From positions 1 to 61,410 of the forward strand of contig NZ_VZOW01000031.1 of the NCBI RefSeq assembly GCF_008801835.1: DNA of 61,410 nucleotides, in the 5' to 3' direction. Source of the stretch: Cupriavidus pauculus (GTDB taxonomy: Bacteria > Pseudomonadota > Gammaproteobacteria > Burkholderiales > Burkholderiaceae). Numbering within the stretch: the stretch's first letter is position 1; every line of letters starts with the position of its first letter. Positions 47,939-56,678 of this stretch are shown here, in pieces. Position numbers and translations under genes: made by a program. The notes under the pieces are model-generated. The model worked only from the letters and a program-made list of their open reading frames with translations, was not told the origin of the DNA and did no database searches.

Positions 47939-48844
47939 TCAGACGGCGACGGCCTCGGACGGAATCGGCATGGTCTGGACCATGTGCCAGACCGCAGCGG
48001 CGGCTGGCGACAGCGACCGGTCTTCGCGCCGGACCATGACGATGCTGCGCTCTTCGCGCGGCGTGAGCGGCCGGGATACCAGCGGCGACGCCTCGGGCAA
48101 CGGCAGCGAGAACGACGGCAGCACCGACGCGCCGATGCCCGCTTCCACCATGCCGAACACGCTGGCCGAATGCCCCAGTTCCTGCACGACCTGGGGCGCC
48201 ACGCCGTGCCGCGCCAGAATCCGGTCGATCAGCGGCCGGCTGCCGGACGCGAAGTCGAGCAGGACCAGCCGTTCGCCGTGCAGCGCACGCCACGGCACCG
48301 AATCGGCATTCGCCAGCGGATGGTCGCGGCGGCAGACGAAACAGAACGGGTCGGTGGCCAGCGGCGCGATGGTCAGCCCTTCTCGCGCCAGCGGGTCGAT
48401 CAGCACCCCAAAGTCCACGGCGCCAGCGCGGATCTGCTCCAGGCCGTCGGCCTGGACGTTGTCGCGCACATACAGTCGGATCTCGGGATACTGGCTCGCG
48501 CAGGCCGCGACGTACATTGGCATCAGGCGCGCGGAAATCGTCGGCGCGCTGGCGATCACGACACGGCCGCGATAACGCTCGCCAAGCTGGCGCGTTTCCT
48601 CAAGCGTGTCGTCCAACTGCCCCAACAGGCGCTCCAACGCCGGCACCAATGCCGTTCCCGCATCGGTCAGCACCACCTCGCGCGTGGTGCGATCCAGCAG
48701 GCGCACGCCAAGTGCTTCCTCAAGCTCCGCCACGCCGCGGCTGACGGCGGGCTGAGTCAGGCCCACGGCGTCCGCCGCGCGGCTGAAGCTGCCATGCGCC
48801 GCCACCGCCAGAAACACCCGCAACTGCCGCAATGTGTAATTCAT
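47939..48844 (-). CDS. LysR-family transcriptional regulator
   Basis: A 301-residue LysR regulator. The helix-turn-helix is LRQLRVFLAVAAHGSFSRAADAV followed by LTQPAVSRGVAELE; the effector domain fills the rest. It is divergent from the BASS transporter gene, the usual arrangement when a LysR protein controls its neighbour. Confidence 0.9.
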   Translation of the reverse strand: MNYTLRQLRVFLAVAAHGSFSRAADAVGLTQPAVSRGVAELEEALGVRLLDRTTREVVLTDAGTALVPALERLLGQLDDTLEETRQLGERYRGRVVIASAPTISARLMPMYVAACASQYPEIRLYVRDNVQADGLEQIRAGAVDFGVLIDPLAREGLTIAPLATDPFCFVCRRDHPLANADSVPWRALHGERLVLLDFASGSRPLIDRILARHGVAPQVVQELGHSASVFGMVEAGIGASVLPSFSLPLPEASPLVSRPLTPREERSIVMVRREDRSLSPAAAAVWHMVQTMPIPSEAVAV

Positions 48845-48874
48845 GCAACGGTCAAATGAATGAATGAAATAAAT

Positions 48875-48886
48875 GAATTTGCATTC
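48875..48886. promoter_or_regulatory. GAAT-TTGC-ATTC dyad between LysR and BASS genes
   Basis: It lies in the 93-bp divergent gap next to a run of ATGA units (from about 48856). Its length and position suit a LysR half-site, but the match to T-N11-A is loose. Confidence 0.3.
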
Positions 48887-48937
48887 TAGACAAGACAGGC
48901 GTCCAATACCAAGCGGAAACCCTTACGCACTATCCCG

Positions 48938-49963
48938 ATGTCCGCCATCCTCGCTCCCTTCAAGAAAATCTATGACCTGATCGACGGATTCGTCCTGATC
49001 ATGTTGACCGCCATCGGCATCGCGCTGATCGCCCCGCAAATCGGCACCGGCGACGGCCCGCTGCACCTTGGCATCGTCACCAATCTCGGTGTCGCGCTGG
49101 TGTTCTTCCTGCACGGCGCGGCATTGTCCCGCGACAAACTGGTGGCCGGCGCAAAGCACTGGCGCCTGCATGTGTTCGTGCAGAGCTTCACGTATATCGT
49201 GTTTCCGATCGTCGGCGCGCTGCTGATGCTGTCGCTGCGCAACACGCTGCCGCCCGAATTGCTGCTGGGTGTGTTCTACCTGTGCGCTTTGCCGTCGACC
49301 GTGTCGTCCTCCGTGGCCATGACGTCGATGGCACGCGGCAATGTCCCGGGCGCCATTTTCAACGCGACGATCTCTGGCCTGATCGGCATGGCGCTGACGC
49401 CGTTGCTGATGGGCCTGGTGATCAGCGCCAGCGGCGCATCGATGCCGCTGGGCCGCGCACTGATGGGCGTGGCGCTGCAACTTCTGTTGCCGTTCGCGCT
49501 CGGGCAGGCCGCGCGTCCGCTGATCGGCAACTGGCTGGCCAAGAAAAAGCAGATCACCAACAAGATCGACCGCGGCGTAATCGTGCTGATCGTCTACTCG
49601 TCGTTCTGCGATGCCACCGCCGCCGGACTGTGGCACCAGTACCACTGGCAAACCATTGGCGCAGTGATGGGCATCGCCGCCGTGCTGCTGTTCGTGATCC
49701 TGGGCACCACCACGTTCACGGCGCGACGCCTCGGGTTTTCGGTCGAGGACGAAATCACGGCCGTGTTCTGCGGTTCGAAGAAAAGCCTGGCAAACGGCAT
49801 CCCGATGGCCAAGATCCTGTTTGCCGGACATCCGGCGCTGGGCCTGCTGGTGCTGCCGCTGATGGTCTATCACCAGTTGCAGTTGATCGTCTGCTCGGTG
49901 ATTGCCGCGCGCTACGCTAATCGCGACGACGTCAAGGAAGAACGCAACGCGGTCCGCGCGTGA
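48938..49963 (+). CDS. bile acid:sodium symporter (BASS) family transporter
   Basis: A 341-residue inner-membrane protein with about ten hydrophobic segments. It has the BASS/SBF-like signatures FLHGAALSRDKL, LCALPSTVSSSVAMTSMARGN and the C-terminal GSKKSLANGIPMAKILF. Members import organic anions with sodium; the substrate here is unknown. It is divergent from a LysR regulator and is followed by a strong terminator shared with amiC. Confidence 0.87.
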   Translation: MSAILAPFKKIYDLIDGFVLIMLTAIGIALIAPQIGTGDGPLHLGIVTNLGVALVFFLHGAALSRDKLVAGAKHWRLHVFVQSFTYIVFPIVGALLMLSLRNTLPPELLLGVFYLCALPSTVSSSVAMTSMARGNVPGAIFNATISGLIGMALTPLLMGLVISASGASMPLGRALMGVALQLLLPFALGQAARPLIGNWLAKKKQITNKIDRGVIVLIVYSSFCDATAAGLWHQYHWQTIGAVMGIAAVLLFVILGTTTFTARRLGFSVEDEITAVFCGSKKSLANGIPMAKILFAGHPALGLLVLPLMVYHQLQLIVCSVIAARYANRDDVKEERNAVRA

Positions 49964-49982
49964 CATCGCCCGCCCGCACATG

Positions 49983-50009
49983 AAAAACGGCGCCTCGGCG
50001 CCGTTTTTT
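49983..50009. terminator. bidirectional terminator between the BASS transporter gene and amiC
   Basis: AAAAACGGCGCC-TC-GGCGCCGTTTTTT: a 7-bp GC stem flanked by A-run and T-run, suitable for both converging genes. Confidence 0.92.
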
Positions 50010-50047
50010 GTTGCCACGGATTGCCGCGGATTGCGGCGTATCCCCGC

Positions 50048-51562
50048 TCACACCGACGGGTTTTTCGACAGCGGCGGATTCTTCGCGAAATAGGCGCGAA
50101 TGCCGCGCAGGATGGCGTTGGCCAGTTGCTCCTGGTGCGCGTCGTCGTTGAGCTTGCGTTCTTCCTCGGGATTGCTGATGAACGCGGTCTCGATCAGGAT
50201 CGACGGAATATCCGGCGCCTTGAGCACCGCAAAGCCGGCCTGTTCGACGCTGCCCTTGTGCAGCCGGTTGATGCCGCCGATTTCCGACAGCACGGCCTTG
50301 CCGACCTGCATGCTGTCGTTGATCTGCGCCGTGGTGGAAAGATCGAGCAGCACGCGCGACACCTGCGCGTCCTTGTTGCCCATATTGGTTCCGCCGATCA
50401 GGTCGGCGTTGTTTTCCTTGTTGGCCAGCCAGCGCGCGGCCGAACTGGAGGCGCCGCGTTCGGACAGCGCAAACACCGATGCGCCCTTGGCCTCCGGCGA
50501 CACAAAGGCGTCGGCGTGGATCGACACGAACAGGTCGGCCTGCACGCGGCGCGCCTTCTGCACGCGCACGTTCAACGGCACGAAGAAATCCGAATCGCGC
50601 GTCATCATCGCGCGCATGTTGGGCTGCGCATCGATCTTGGCGCGCAGCCGCGAGGCGATCTGCAGCACCACATCCTTTTCGCGCGAGCCCGCCGCGCCGA
50701 TTGCGCCGGGATCCTCGCCGCCATGGCCCGGGTCGATGGCCACGGTCAGCAGCCGGCGCATCTTGAACTGGCTCGGCGGCGGCACGTTGGTCTGGGCGAT
50801 CGGCGGCGCAATGGGCGGCGGTGCAACGGTGGATTTGTCGGACGCGGACGGCGTGGACGGCTTCGGCTTCACGGCCGCCACAGCCGGCGGCGGCGCGGTG
50901 GTGGCCGGCGGCAGTTGGCCGCGATCCTCGAACTTGCGCACGATAGCGCCGATCGCGTCTTCCTCGGCTCCGGCCGCGGCGCCCGCCACGGCATCGTTGC
51001 CCGGCGGCGGCGTGGTCGCAGCGAAACGGCGCTGCTTGTCTTCGGTGTCGCGCACCAGCTTCCAGAGCGGGTCGGGCGGATTGACCGGATACAGGTCGAA
51101 TACCAGGCGGTTGCGGTAGTCGCCGATCGGCAGCAGCGTGAACACCTGCGGCGACACGTCTTCCTTGAGATCGAACACCATCCGCACCACGCGCGGCCGG
51201 TTCTGGCCAACCCGCACGGACTGGATATAGGGATCGTTCGGCGTGATCTTGGCGACCAGTTCGCGCAGCGTTGGCGACAGGTCCAGGCCGTCGATATCGA
51301 CCACCAGGCGGTCCGGATTGCGGATCATCTGATGCACGGCGACGAGCTTCTCGTCGGATTCGATCGTCACCCGCGTGTAGTCTTCCGCGGGCCAGACGCG
51401 CACGGCCACGATGCCGGCGCCGAACGCGATCTGCGGTCCGGCCAGGGACAGCACCACGGTCCCGGCGCCAAACTTCAGGGCCTGCGCCATCCATTTGCGG
51501 CGGGCCTGCAGCAGTCCGTCGGGTCCATCGGGTCGGTCGGTGGCGAGTCGCTTGATCAGCAT
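50048..51562 (-). CDS. amiC: N-acetylmuramoyl-L-alanine amidase AmiC
   Basis: A 504-residue periplasmic amidase that cuts the stem peptide from MurNAc to split daughter cells. The N-terminus (about 20-49, ARRKWMAQAL followed by a hydrophobic stretch ending AFGA) looks like a twin-arginine signal, as for E. coli AmiC. An AMIN domain (about 50-160), a Pro/Ala-rich linker (about 180-265) and an Amidase_3 catalytic domain follow. The catalytic domain shows DPGHGGEDPGAIG with zinc-ligand His, SIHADAF, and the glutamate in PSILIETAFISN. Its ATG overlaps the tsaE stop, so the two are coupled. Confidence 0.95.
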   Translation of the reverse strand: MLIKRLATDRPDGPDGLLQARRKWMAQALKFGAGTVVLSLAGPQIAFGAGIVAVRVWPAEDYTRVTIESDEKLVAVHQMIRNPDRLVVDIDGLDLSPTLRELVAKITPNDPYIQSVRVGQNRPRVVRMVFDLKEDVSPQVFTLLPIGDYRNRLVFDLYPVNPPDPLWKLVRDTEDKQRRFAATTPPPGNDAVAGAAAGAEEDAIGAIVRKFEDRGQLPPATTAPPPAVAAVKPKPSTPSASDKSTVAPPPIAPPIAQTNVPPPSQFKMRRLLTVAIDPGHGGEDPGAIGAAGSREKDVVLQIASRLRAKIDAQPNMRAMMTRDSDFFVPLNVRVQKARRVQADLFVSIHADAFVSPEAKGASVFALSERGASSSAARWLANKENNADLIGGTNMGNKDAQVSRVLLDLSTTAQINDSMQVGKAVLSEIGGINRLHKGSVEQAGFAVLKAPDIPSILIETAFISNPEEERKLNDDAHQEQLANAILRGIRAYFAKNPPLSKNPSV

Positions 51563-52089
51563 GCGTTCAGCAGGATAACTCCAGTGGGAGTATAGGCGCG
51601 CAATGTTGCCATGCGGCGATCGGCGCCCGCTTCGGCCTCGTTATCGACGATTCGCGGCCCGCGAATGTCCGATTGGAGCAACACGTGCAAATCGGGTTCC
51701 CCAAGCAGGCGACCGGCTTTTTCGGGCCATTCCACCAGATTGAAGGCGGGCTCGGCAAAGCAGTCGCGAAAACCGGCGTCGATCCACTCCTCGGGATCGG
51801 CAAAACGGTACAGGTCGAAGTGGTAAACGGTCAGCGCCGAGCCATCGGCGCGCTGCACGGCATAGGGCTCGCACAGCGTGTAGGTGGGGCTGCGCACCTT
51901 GCCGGCGTGGCCGAGCGCGCGCAGCACAGCGCGCGACAGCGTGGTCTTGCCCGCGCCGAGGTCGCCGGACAGTTGCACATGCACCGTGCGCGGCGGCATC
52001 TGGCTCACCGCCTGGGCCAGTGCGGCGCCCAGCCGGTGCGTGGCGGCTTCATCGGGCAGCGGCAGGATGCGTTCTTCGAGCAAAGGCAT
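51556..52089 (-). CDS. tsaE: tRNA threonylcarbamoyladenosine biosynthesis ATPase TsaE
   Basis: A 177-residue P-loop ATPase that works with TsaB, TsaC and TsaD to make the t6A modification in tRNA. Walker A is GDLGAGKTT, followed by SPTYTLCEPY and YHFDLYRFADPEEW. It is coupled to amiC by a 7-bp overlap, a pairing conserved in many proteobacteria. Its ATG is only 16 bp from the divergent queG ATG. Confidence 0.95.
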   Translation of the reverse strand: MPLLEERILPLPDEAATHRLGAALAQAVSQMPPRTVHVQLSGDLGAGKTTLSRAVLRALGHAGKVRSPTYTLCEPYAVQRADGSALTVYHFDLYRFADPEEWIDAGFRDCFAEPAFNLVEWPEKAGRLLGEPDLHVLLQSDIRGPRIVDNEAEAGADRRMATLRAYTPTGVILLNAC

Positions 52090-52105
52090 TGCGTACAATT
52101 CAGGG

Positions 52106-53308
52106 ATGATCGACCGTGCAGCGCCCGCCCCCTCTCCGTTGTGTTCCGCGTCCGCGACGTCCCCGCAGTCCGCCGCGCAGGCGCCTGATGCGTCCTGGCA
52201 GGCAGGCGAGGAGGACATGGCGCGGCTGACGGCGTCGATTCGCGCCTGGGGCTGCGAGCTGGGATTCGATGCGATACGCATCGCCGATGTCGACCTGCGG
52301 CACGCCGAGGCGGGCCTGTTGGCGTGGTTGCAGGCGGGCTACCACGGCGACATGGATTATATGGCCAACCACGGCACAAAGCGCGCGCGGCCCGGCGAAC
52401 TGGTGCCCGGCACGGTGCGCGCGATCGTCGCGCGCATGCCCTATCTGCCCGCGCAGGGCCCGCAGGACTGGCGCCGCCACGAACTGGCGCGGCTCGAAGA
52501 TCCGGCCACCGCAGCGATCTCGCTCTATGCGCGCGGCCGCGACTACCACAAGGTCTTGCGCAATCGGCTGCAGCAACTGGCCGCGCGCATCGAAGCCGAG
52601 ATCGGCACGTTCGGCTATCGCGTGTTCACGGACTCCGCGCCGGTGATGGAAGTGGCGCTGGCCAGCCAGGGCGGCCTGGGCTGGCGCGGCAAGCACACGT
52701 TGCTGCTCGATCGCGATGGCGGATCGATGTTCTTCCTCGGCGAAATCCTGGTCGATATTCCGTTGCCGGCCGATGCCCCGGAAGCGCCGCATTGCGGCAA
52801 CTGCCGCCGCTGCATCGACATCTGCCCCACCGGCGCGATCCTGGAACCGTATCGGCTGGACGCGCGCCGTTGTATTTCTTACCTGACGATCGAGCACAAG
52901 GGCGCGATCCCAGAGCCGTTGCGTGTACCCATGGGCAATCGCGTCTATGGCTGCGACGACTGCCAGCTGGTGTGTCCGTGGAACAAGTTTGCGCATCGCG
53001 CCACGCTGCCCGATTTCGATGTGCGCAACGGCCTCGATTCGCCCGACATGGTCGAGCTGTTCGGCTGGAGCGAGGCGGAATTCAATCAGCGGCTGGAAGG
53101 CAGCCCGATCCGGCGCATCGGCCATGAACGCTGGCTGCGCAACCTGGCGGTGGGCCTGGGCAACAGCCTGCGCGCGGCGTCGCACGACGATGCGGCGCTG
53201 GCCGCGCGCATCCGGGCCGCCCTGCTCGCCCGGCGCAACGACGCCACGCCGCTGGTGCGCGAGCATATCGACTGGGCGCTGGCCCAGGAAAGCGCCGCCG
53301 TCAGCTGA
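52106..53308 (+). CDS. queG: epoxyqueuosine reductase QueG
   Basis: A 400-residue reductase that performs the last step of queuosine synthesis in tRNA, using cobalamin and two [4Fe-4S] clusters. Cluster motifs are CGNCRRCIDICPTGAI and CDDCQLVCPWNKF. The catalytic Asp lies in RVFTDSAPVMEVALA. An N-terminal low-complexity stretch of about 35 residues precedes the conserved domain, so a downstream start (ATG in EEDMARLT) is possible. CAGGG is just before the ATG. It ends 8 bp inside the convergent AEC gene. Confidence 0.94.
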   Translation: MIDRAAPAPSPLCSASATSPQSAAQAPDASWQAGEEDMARLTASIRAWGCELGFDAIRIADVDLRHAEAGLLAWLQAGYHGDMDYMANHGTKRARPGELVPGTVRAIVARMPYLPAQGPQDWRRHELARLEDPATAAISLYARGRDYHKVLRNRLQQLAARIEAEIGTFGYRVFTDSAPVMEVALASQGGLGWRGKHTLLLDRDGGSMFFLGEILVDIPLPADAPEAPHCGNCRRCIDICPTGAILEPYRLDARRCISYLTIEHKGAIPEPLRVPMGNRVYGCDDCQLVCPWNKFAHRATLPDFDVRNGLDSPDMVELFGWSEAEFNQRLEGSPIRRIGHERWLRNLAVGLGNSLRAASHDDAALAARIRAALLARRNDATPLVREHIDWALAQESAAVS

Positions 53309-54194
53309 CCAGCGACAGCCACACCGGCGTGGTGACGATGGCAGCGATCGTCATCGCCGAAATCGTCGCCGCTACCATCGGCCCATTACCACCCATACGC
53401 ACCGCCAGGATGTAGGCGCTGGAAGCCGTGGGCAACGCCGCATAGACCACCGCGATCTGGTACTGCAGCGTGGTCAGCGGCAGATGACGGCCGACGATCC
53501 ATGCAAAACACGGCATCGCCAGCAGCTTCACGCCGGTCCACCACGCCATCGGCCCCACGCTGCCCGTGGCGCCGCTCAGCTGCAGCCCGGCGCCGACGGT
53601 CATCAGCCCGAGCGCCGTCGACGCCGAGCCGAGACGGCTCAACGTCATCGCGATCACCTCGGGCGGATGGAGGCCGAGCAGGTTGGTGACGAGGCCCATG
53701 GCCGTGGCGACGATCAGCGGATTGCGCGCCAGTTCGCGCAGCAATTTCGCTTCGCCATGCTTGGCCAGCGCCCACACCGCGACGATATTGCAGATCGGCA
53801 CGGTCACGCCCACCACCAGCGCCATCATCGCCAACCCTTCGCTGCCGCCCAGCCGCGCCGCCAGCGCGAGCGCGATATACGAATTGAAGCGGAATGCAGT
53901 CTGCAAACCCGAGGCGAAATCGATCGGATCCGGGCGCAGCACGTACTTGACCAGATAGCCGGTCACCATGCCGAAGGCCATGGTCGCCAGCGCCAGGCCA
54001 AGCATTGCCGACGTGGAGGAAAAATCGAATTTGGCACTGTTGGTAGATTGCAACAGCAGCGCCGGGAATAGCACGAAATACACCAGGCGCTCGACGCCGC
54101 CCCAGAAACCGCGATCAAAGGAGGTGTATCGCACCAGCAGCCAGCCGATCAGAATCAGGCTGAAATCCGGCACCAGCAACAGGGCGGAAGACAT
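53301..54194 (-). CDS. AEC-family (auxin efflux carrier-like) transporter
   Basis: A 297-residue membrane protein with about ten segments and the family pattern of two homologous halves (FRFNSYIALALAARLGGSEG in the middle, LPTASSAYILAVRMGGNG near the end). AEC carriers move organic acids such as malate or malonate. Its last codons overlap the queG end on the other strand. No regulator is adjacent. Confidence 0.87.
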   Translation of the reverse strand: MSSALLLVPDFSLILIGWLLVRYTSFDRGFWGGVERLVYFVLFPALLLQSTNSAKFDFSSTSAMLGLALATMAFGMVTGYLVKYVLRPDPIDFASGLQTAFRFNSYIALALAARLGGSEGLAMMALVVGVTVPICNIVAVWALAKHGEAKLLRELARNPLIVATAMGLVTNLLGLHPPEVIAMTLSRLGSASTALGLMTVGAGLQLSGATGSVGPMAWWTGVKLLAMPCFAWIVGRHLPLTTLQYQIAVVYAALPTASSAYILAVRMGGNGPMVAATISAMTIAAIVTTPVWLSLVS

Positions 54195-54349
54195 GTCTCG
54201 AGATATTTTTCTGGTTGTCGTCGTGGCCGACGGCAGGCTTCGTCAAAAGTGAAGCCTAGGGCAGATCCGGATGGGTATTCTTTCAGACTTCCTGCAGCAT
54301 GGCACGCTGAATTTCGTCTTGCCGGCAGCTTCTCGCCGCCCGTCGCACC

Positions 54350-54967
54350 ATGAAGTCCGAGCCGTCAACGCCCCGCCGATCCGCATTTCCCCGCCGCCTT
54401 GCCGCCTCGCTGTGCGCAACGCTGGCGTTCGGCCTGCTGTTGCCCACGGCATCGGCCAAGGAGATCGAAGGCGTGCGCTTCGACGACGCGGCGCGGCTGG
54501 GCGGCAAGCATCTGCCGCTCAATGGCACGGGCCTGCGCGAAGTCTTCGTGATCAAGGGTTACGCCGCGGCGCTGTACCTGCCCGAGCGCGCGCGCAACGC
54601 CACGGTGGTGCTCGGTACGCCGGGGCCGAAGCGCCTGCAGATCCGTCCGCTGCGCGAAGTGGACTCGGCGACGTTCGTCAAGGCGCTCAACGAAGGCCTG
54701 CGCGACAACCATTCGGCGCTGCAAATGCGCTCGCTGTCCGATCGCGTGGCGCAGTTGGAACGGACCATGACGCAGATGGGCGCGGCGCACCGCGGCGACA
54801 TCATCAATTTCGATTTCACCCCCGACGGCGGCACCGCCGTGACTCTGAACGGCATTCCGCGCGGGCAGACCATTCCGGGTGAAGATTTCTACCAGGCCGT
54901 ACTGCGCATTTTTCTCGGTGAACACCCGGTGGACCGCGATCTGAAACGCGGCCTGCTGGGCGGCTGA
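54350..54967 (+). CDS. chalcone isomerase-like periplasmic protein
   Basis: A 205-residue protein with a signal peptide cleaved after about residue 36 (TASAKEIEG). The mature part matches the Chalcone_3 family of bacterial chalcone-isomerase-like proteins (LNGTGLREVFVIKGYAAALY, then VDSATFVKALNEGL, then DFYQAVLRIFLGEHPVD). The fold is related to fatty-acid-binding proteins and the bacterial members have no known reaction. It stands alone. The 155-bp gap to the AEC gene holds the two divergent promoters, not clearly recognisable. Confidence 0.85.
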   Translation: MKSEPSTPRRSAFPRRLAASLCATLAFGLLLPTASAKEIEGVRFDDAARLGGKHLPLNGTGLREVFVIKGYAAALYLPERARNATVVLGTPGPKRLQIRPLREVDSATFVKALNEGLRDNHSALQMRSLSDRVAQLERTMTQMGAAHRGDIINFDFTPDGGTAVTLNGIPRGQTIPGEDFYQAVLRIFLGEHPVDRDLKRGLLGG

Positions 54968-55070
54968 ATTCAAGCACGCCGGCGCACCGCCGCAACCCGC
55001 GGCACGCCGGCGATTCATGACCTCCCCGGGCGCGATCCGCCCGGCTTTTAGAACGGGAGACTCTCTTCAA

Positions 55071-56051
55071 ATGCAAGCTGGCAAAACCGCACTGACCATC
55101 GCCATCGCGGCCGCCGCGTCGGTGGCTTCGATCGCACACGCGCAAAGCAACTATCCCACCAAGCCGATCCGCCTGATCATTCCGTTTGCGCCGGGCGGCA
55201 CCACCGATATCGTGGGCCGCGGCGTGGCCGACCAGATGAGCCGCATCCTGGGCCAGCCGGTGGTGGTGGAAAACCGCGCCGGCGGCGGCGGTTCGATCGG
55301 TGCCGACGCGATCGCCAAGTCCCCCCCGGACGGCTACACCATCGGCATCTCGACGGTGTCGACCATGGCCGTGAACCCGGCCTGCAACCCGAAGCTCTCC
55401 TACGATCCGATCAAGGACTTCAAGCCCATCGCCAACGTGGCGAACGTGGCCAACGTGATCGCGGTGAACCCGAACTTCCCGGCCAAGGACTACAAGGAAT
55501 TCCTGGCCGTGCTGAAGGCCAATCCGGGCAAGTATTCGTACGCTTCGTCGGGCACCTGCGGCTTCGGCCACATGCTGGGCGAACAGTTCAAGGTATCGAC
55601 CAAGACCTTCATGGTCCACATCCCGTATCGTGGCGCGGGCCCGGCGCTGAACGACGTGCTGGCCGGCCAGGTGCCGATCATGGTCGACAACCTGCCGTCG
55701 TCGATGCCGTACATCAAGGCCGGCAAGCTGCGCGCGCTGGTGGTGGCGTGGAACAAGCGCGTGGACGGCCTGCCCGATGTGCCGACTTTCGGCGAAATGG
55801 GCCTGAAGGAGCCGAACGATCCGGCCTGGTATGGTCTGGTGGCGCCGGCCGGCACGCCTGACGACGTCATCGCCAAGCTCAACGGCGCGGTCGTCAAGGC
55901 GCTGCAGGACAAGGGCTTTGCCGACCGGCTGCGCGCCGCCGGCGCCGAGCCGTCCGGCAACACGCCGGCGCAGCACGCCGCGGAGATCAAGAAGGAATTC
56001 GACAAGATGAAGACCCTGGTGAAGGTTCAGAACATCAAGCTCGAACAGTAA
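55071..56051 (+). CDS. Bug/TctC-family extracytoplasmic solute-binding protein
   Basis: A 326-residue periplasmic binding protein. The signal peptide ends near residue 25 (SIAHAQSN). The family signature NYPTKPIRLIIPFAPGGTTDIVGR and the block GGGGSIGADAIAKSPPDGYTIG are present. Bug proteins are very numerous in Burkholderiales and bind carboxylates or related compounds; TctA/TctB partners are not nearby. GGGAG is 11 nt before the ATG. A clean terminator follows. Confidence 0.92.
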   Translation: MQAGKTALTIAIAAAASVASIAHAQSNYPTKPIRLIIPFAPGGTTDIVGRGVADQMSRILGQPVVVENRAGGGGSIGADAIAKSPPDGYTIGISTVSTMAVNPACNPKLSYDPIKDFKPIANVANVANVIAVNPNFPAKDYKEFLAVLKANPGKYSYASSGTCGFGHMLGEQFKVSTKTFMVHIPYRGAGPALNDVLAGQVPIMVDNLPSSMPYIKAGKLRALVVAWNKRVDGLPDVPTFGEMGLKEPNDPAWYGLVAPAGTPDDVIAKLNGAVVKALQDKGFADRLRAAGAEPSGNTPAQHAAEIKKEFDKMKTLVKVQNIKLEQ

Positions 56052-56087
56052 TCCGGACGGCTCCGGCAAGCCGGCAGCCGCCAATTC

Positions 56088-56112
56088 AGGGCCACTTCGG
56101 TGGCCCTTTTTC
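56088..56112 (+). terminator. rho-independent terminator of the Bug-type gene
   Basis: AGGGCCAC-TTCG-GTGGCCCTTTTT: an 8-bp stem with a stable TTCG tetraloop and a T-run, 37 nt after the stop. Confidence 0.93.
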
Positions 56113-56192
56113 GTGGGCGGCGGCAGGCGCGCGAAATCGGCATAAAATTCATGCCTGCCCTATCAACCGGCGCCACCGCCTTGCCTTTTGCC

Positions 56193-56678
56193 ATGCAACG
56201 TCCCTTCGATGCCATCCTGCCCGCACCGTTCGGCAAAGTCGGCATTCGTGTCGATGACGATGGCGCGCTTGTCCACGAGATCGTCTACCTGCCCGACAGC
56301 TTTGCCGCGATCGCACCGTCCGGCGCCCTGGCGCAGCGCGTGGCCGCGCAACTGGCCGCCTACTACGACGATCCCGACTACCGCTTCGACCTGCCGCTGG
56401 CCACGCGCGGCACCGATTTCCAGCGCAAGGTATGGCACGCCATCAGCGCCGTGCCGCGCGGCGGACTGACCACCTACGGCACCATCGCCAAGACGCTGCA
56501 GAGCATGCCGCGCGCCGTGGGCCAGGCCTGCGGGCAGAACTGGTTTCCGATCGTGATTCCATGCCATCGCGTGGTGGCGGCCAGCGGGCTGGGCGGCTTC
56601 GCGCATCACGGCGAGGAAGGCTTTCATCTGGGCGTCAAGCGCTGGCTGCTGCGCCACGAAGGCGCGATGCTGCTATGA
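56193..56678 (+). CDS. ogt: methylated-DNA--protein-cysteine methyltransferase (O6-alkylguanine repair)
   Basis: A 161-residue DNA repair protein (start 56193; an in-frame ATG at 56151 would add 14 residues). The acceptor cysteine is in FPIVIPCHRVVAASG, and the preceding TDFQRKVWHAISAVPRG and GLTTYGTIAK are family motifs. It removes alkyl groups from O6 of guanine. Its stop overlaps the xerD start (ATGA), so the two are coupled. It could be called ogt or adaC-type; no Ada domain is present. Confidence 0.93.
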   Translation: MQRPFDAILPAPFGKVGIRVDDDGALVHEIVYLPDSFAAIAPSGALAQRVAAQLAAYYDDPDYRFDLPLATRGTDFQRKVWHAISAVPRGGLTTYGTIAKTLQSMPRAVGQACGQNWFPIVIPCHRVVAASGLGGFAHHGEEGFHLGVKRWLLRHEGAMLL

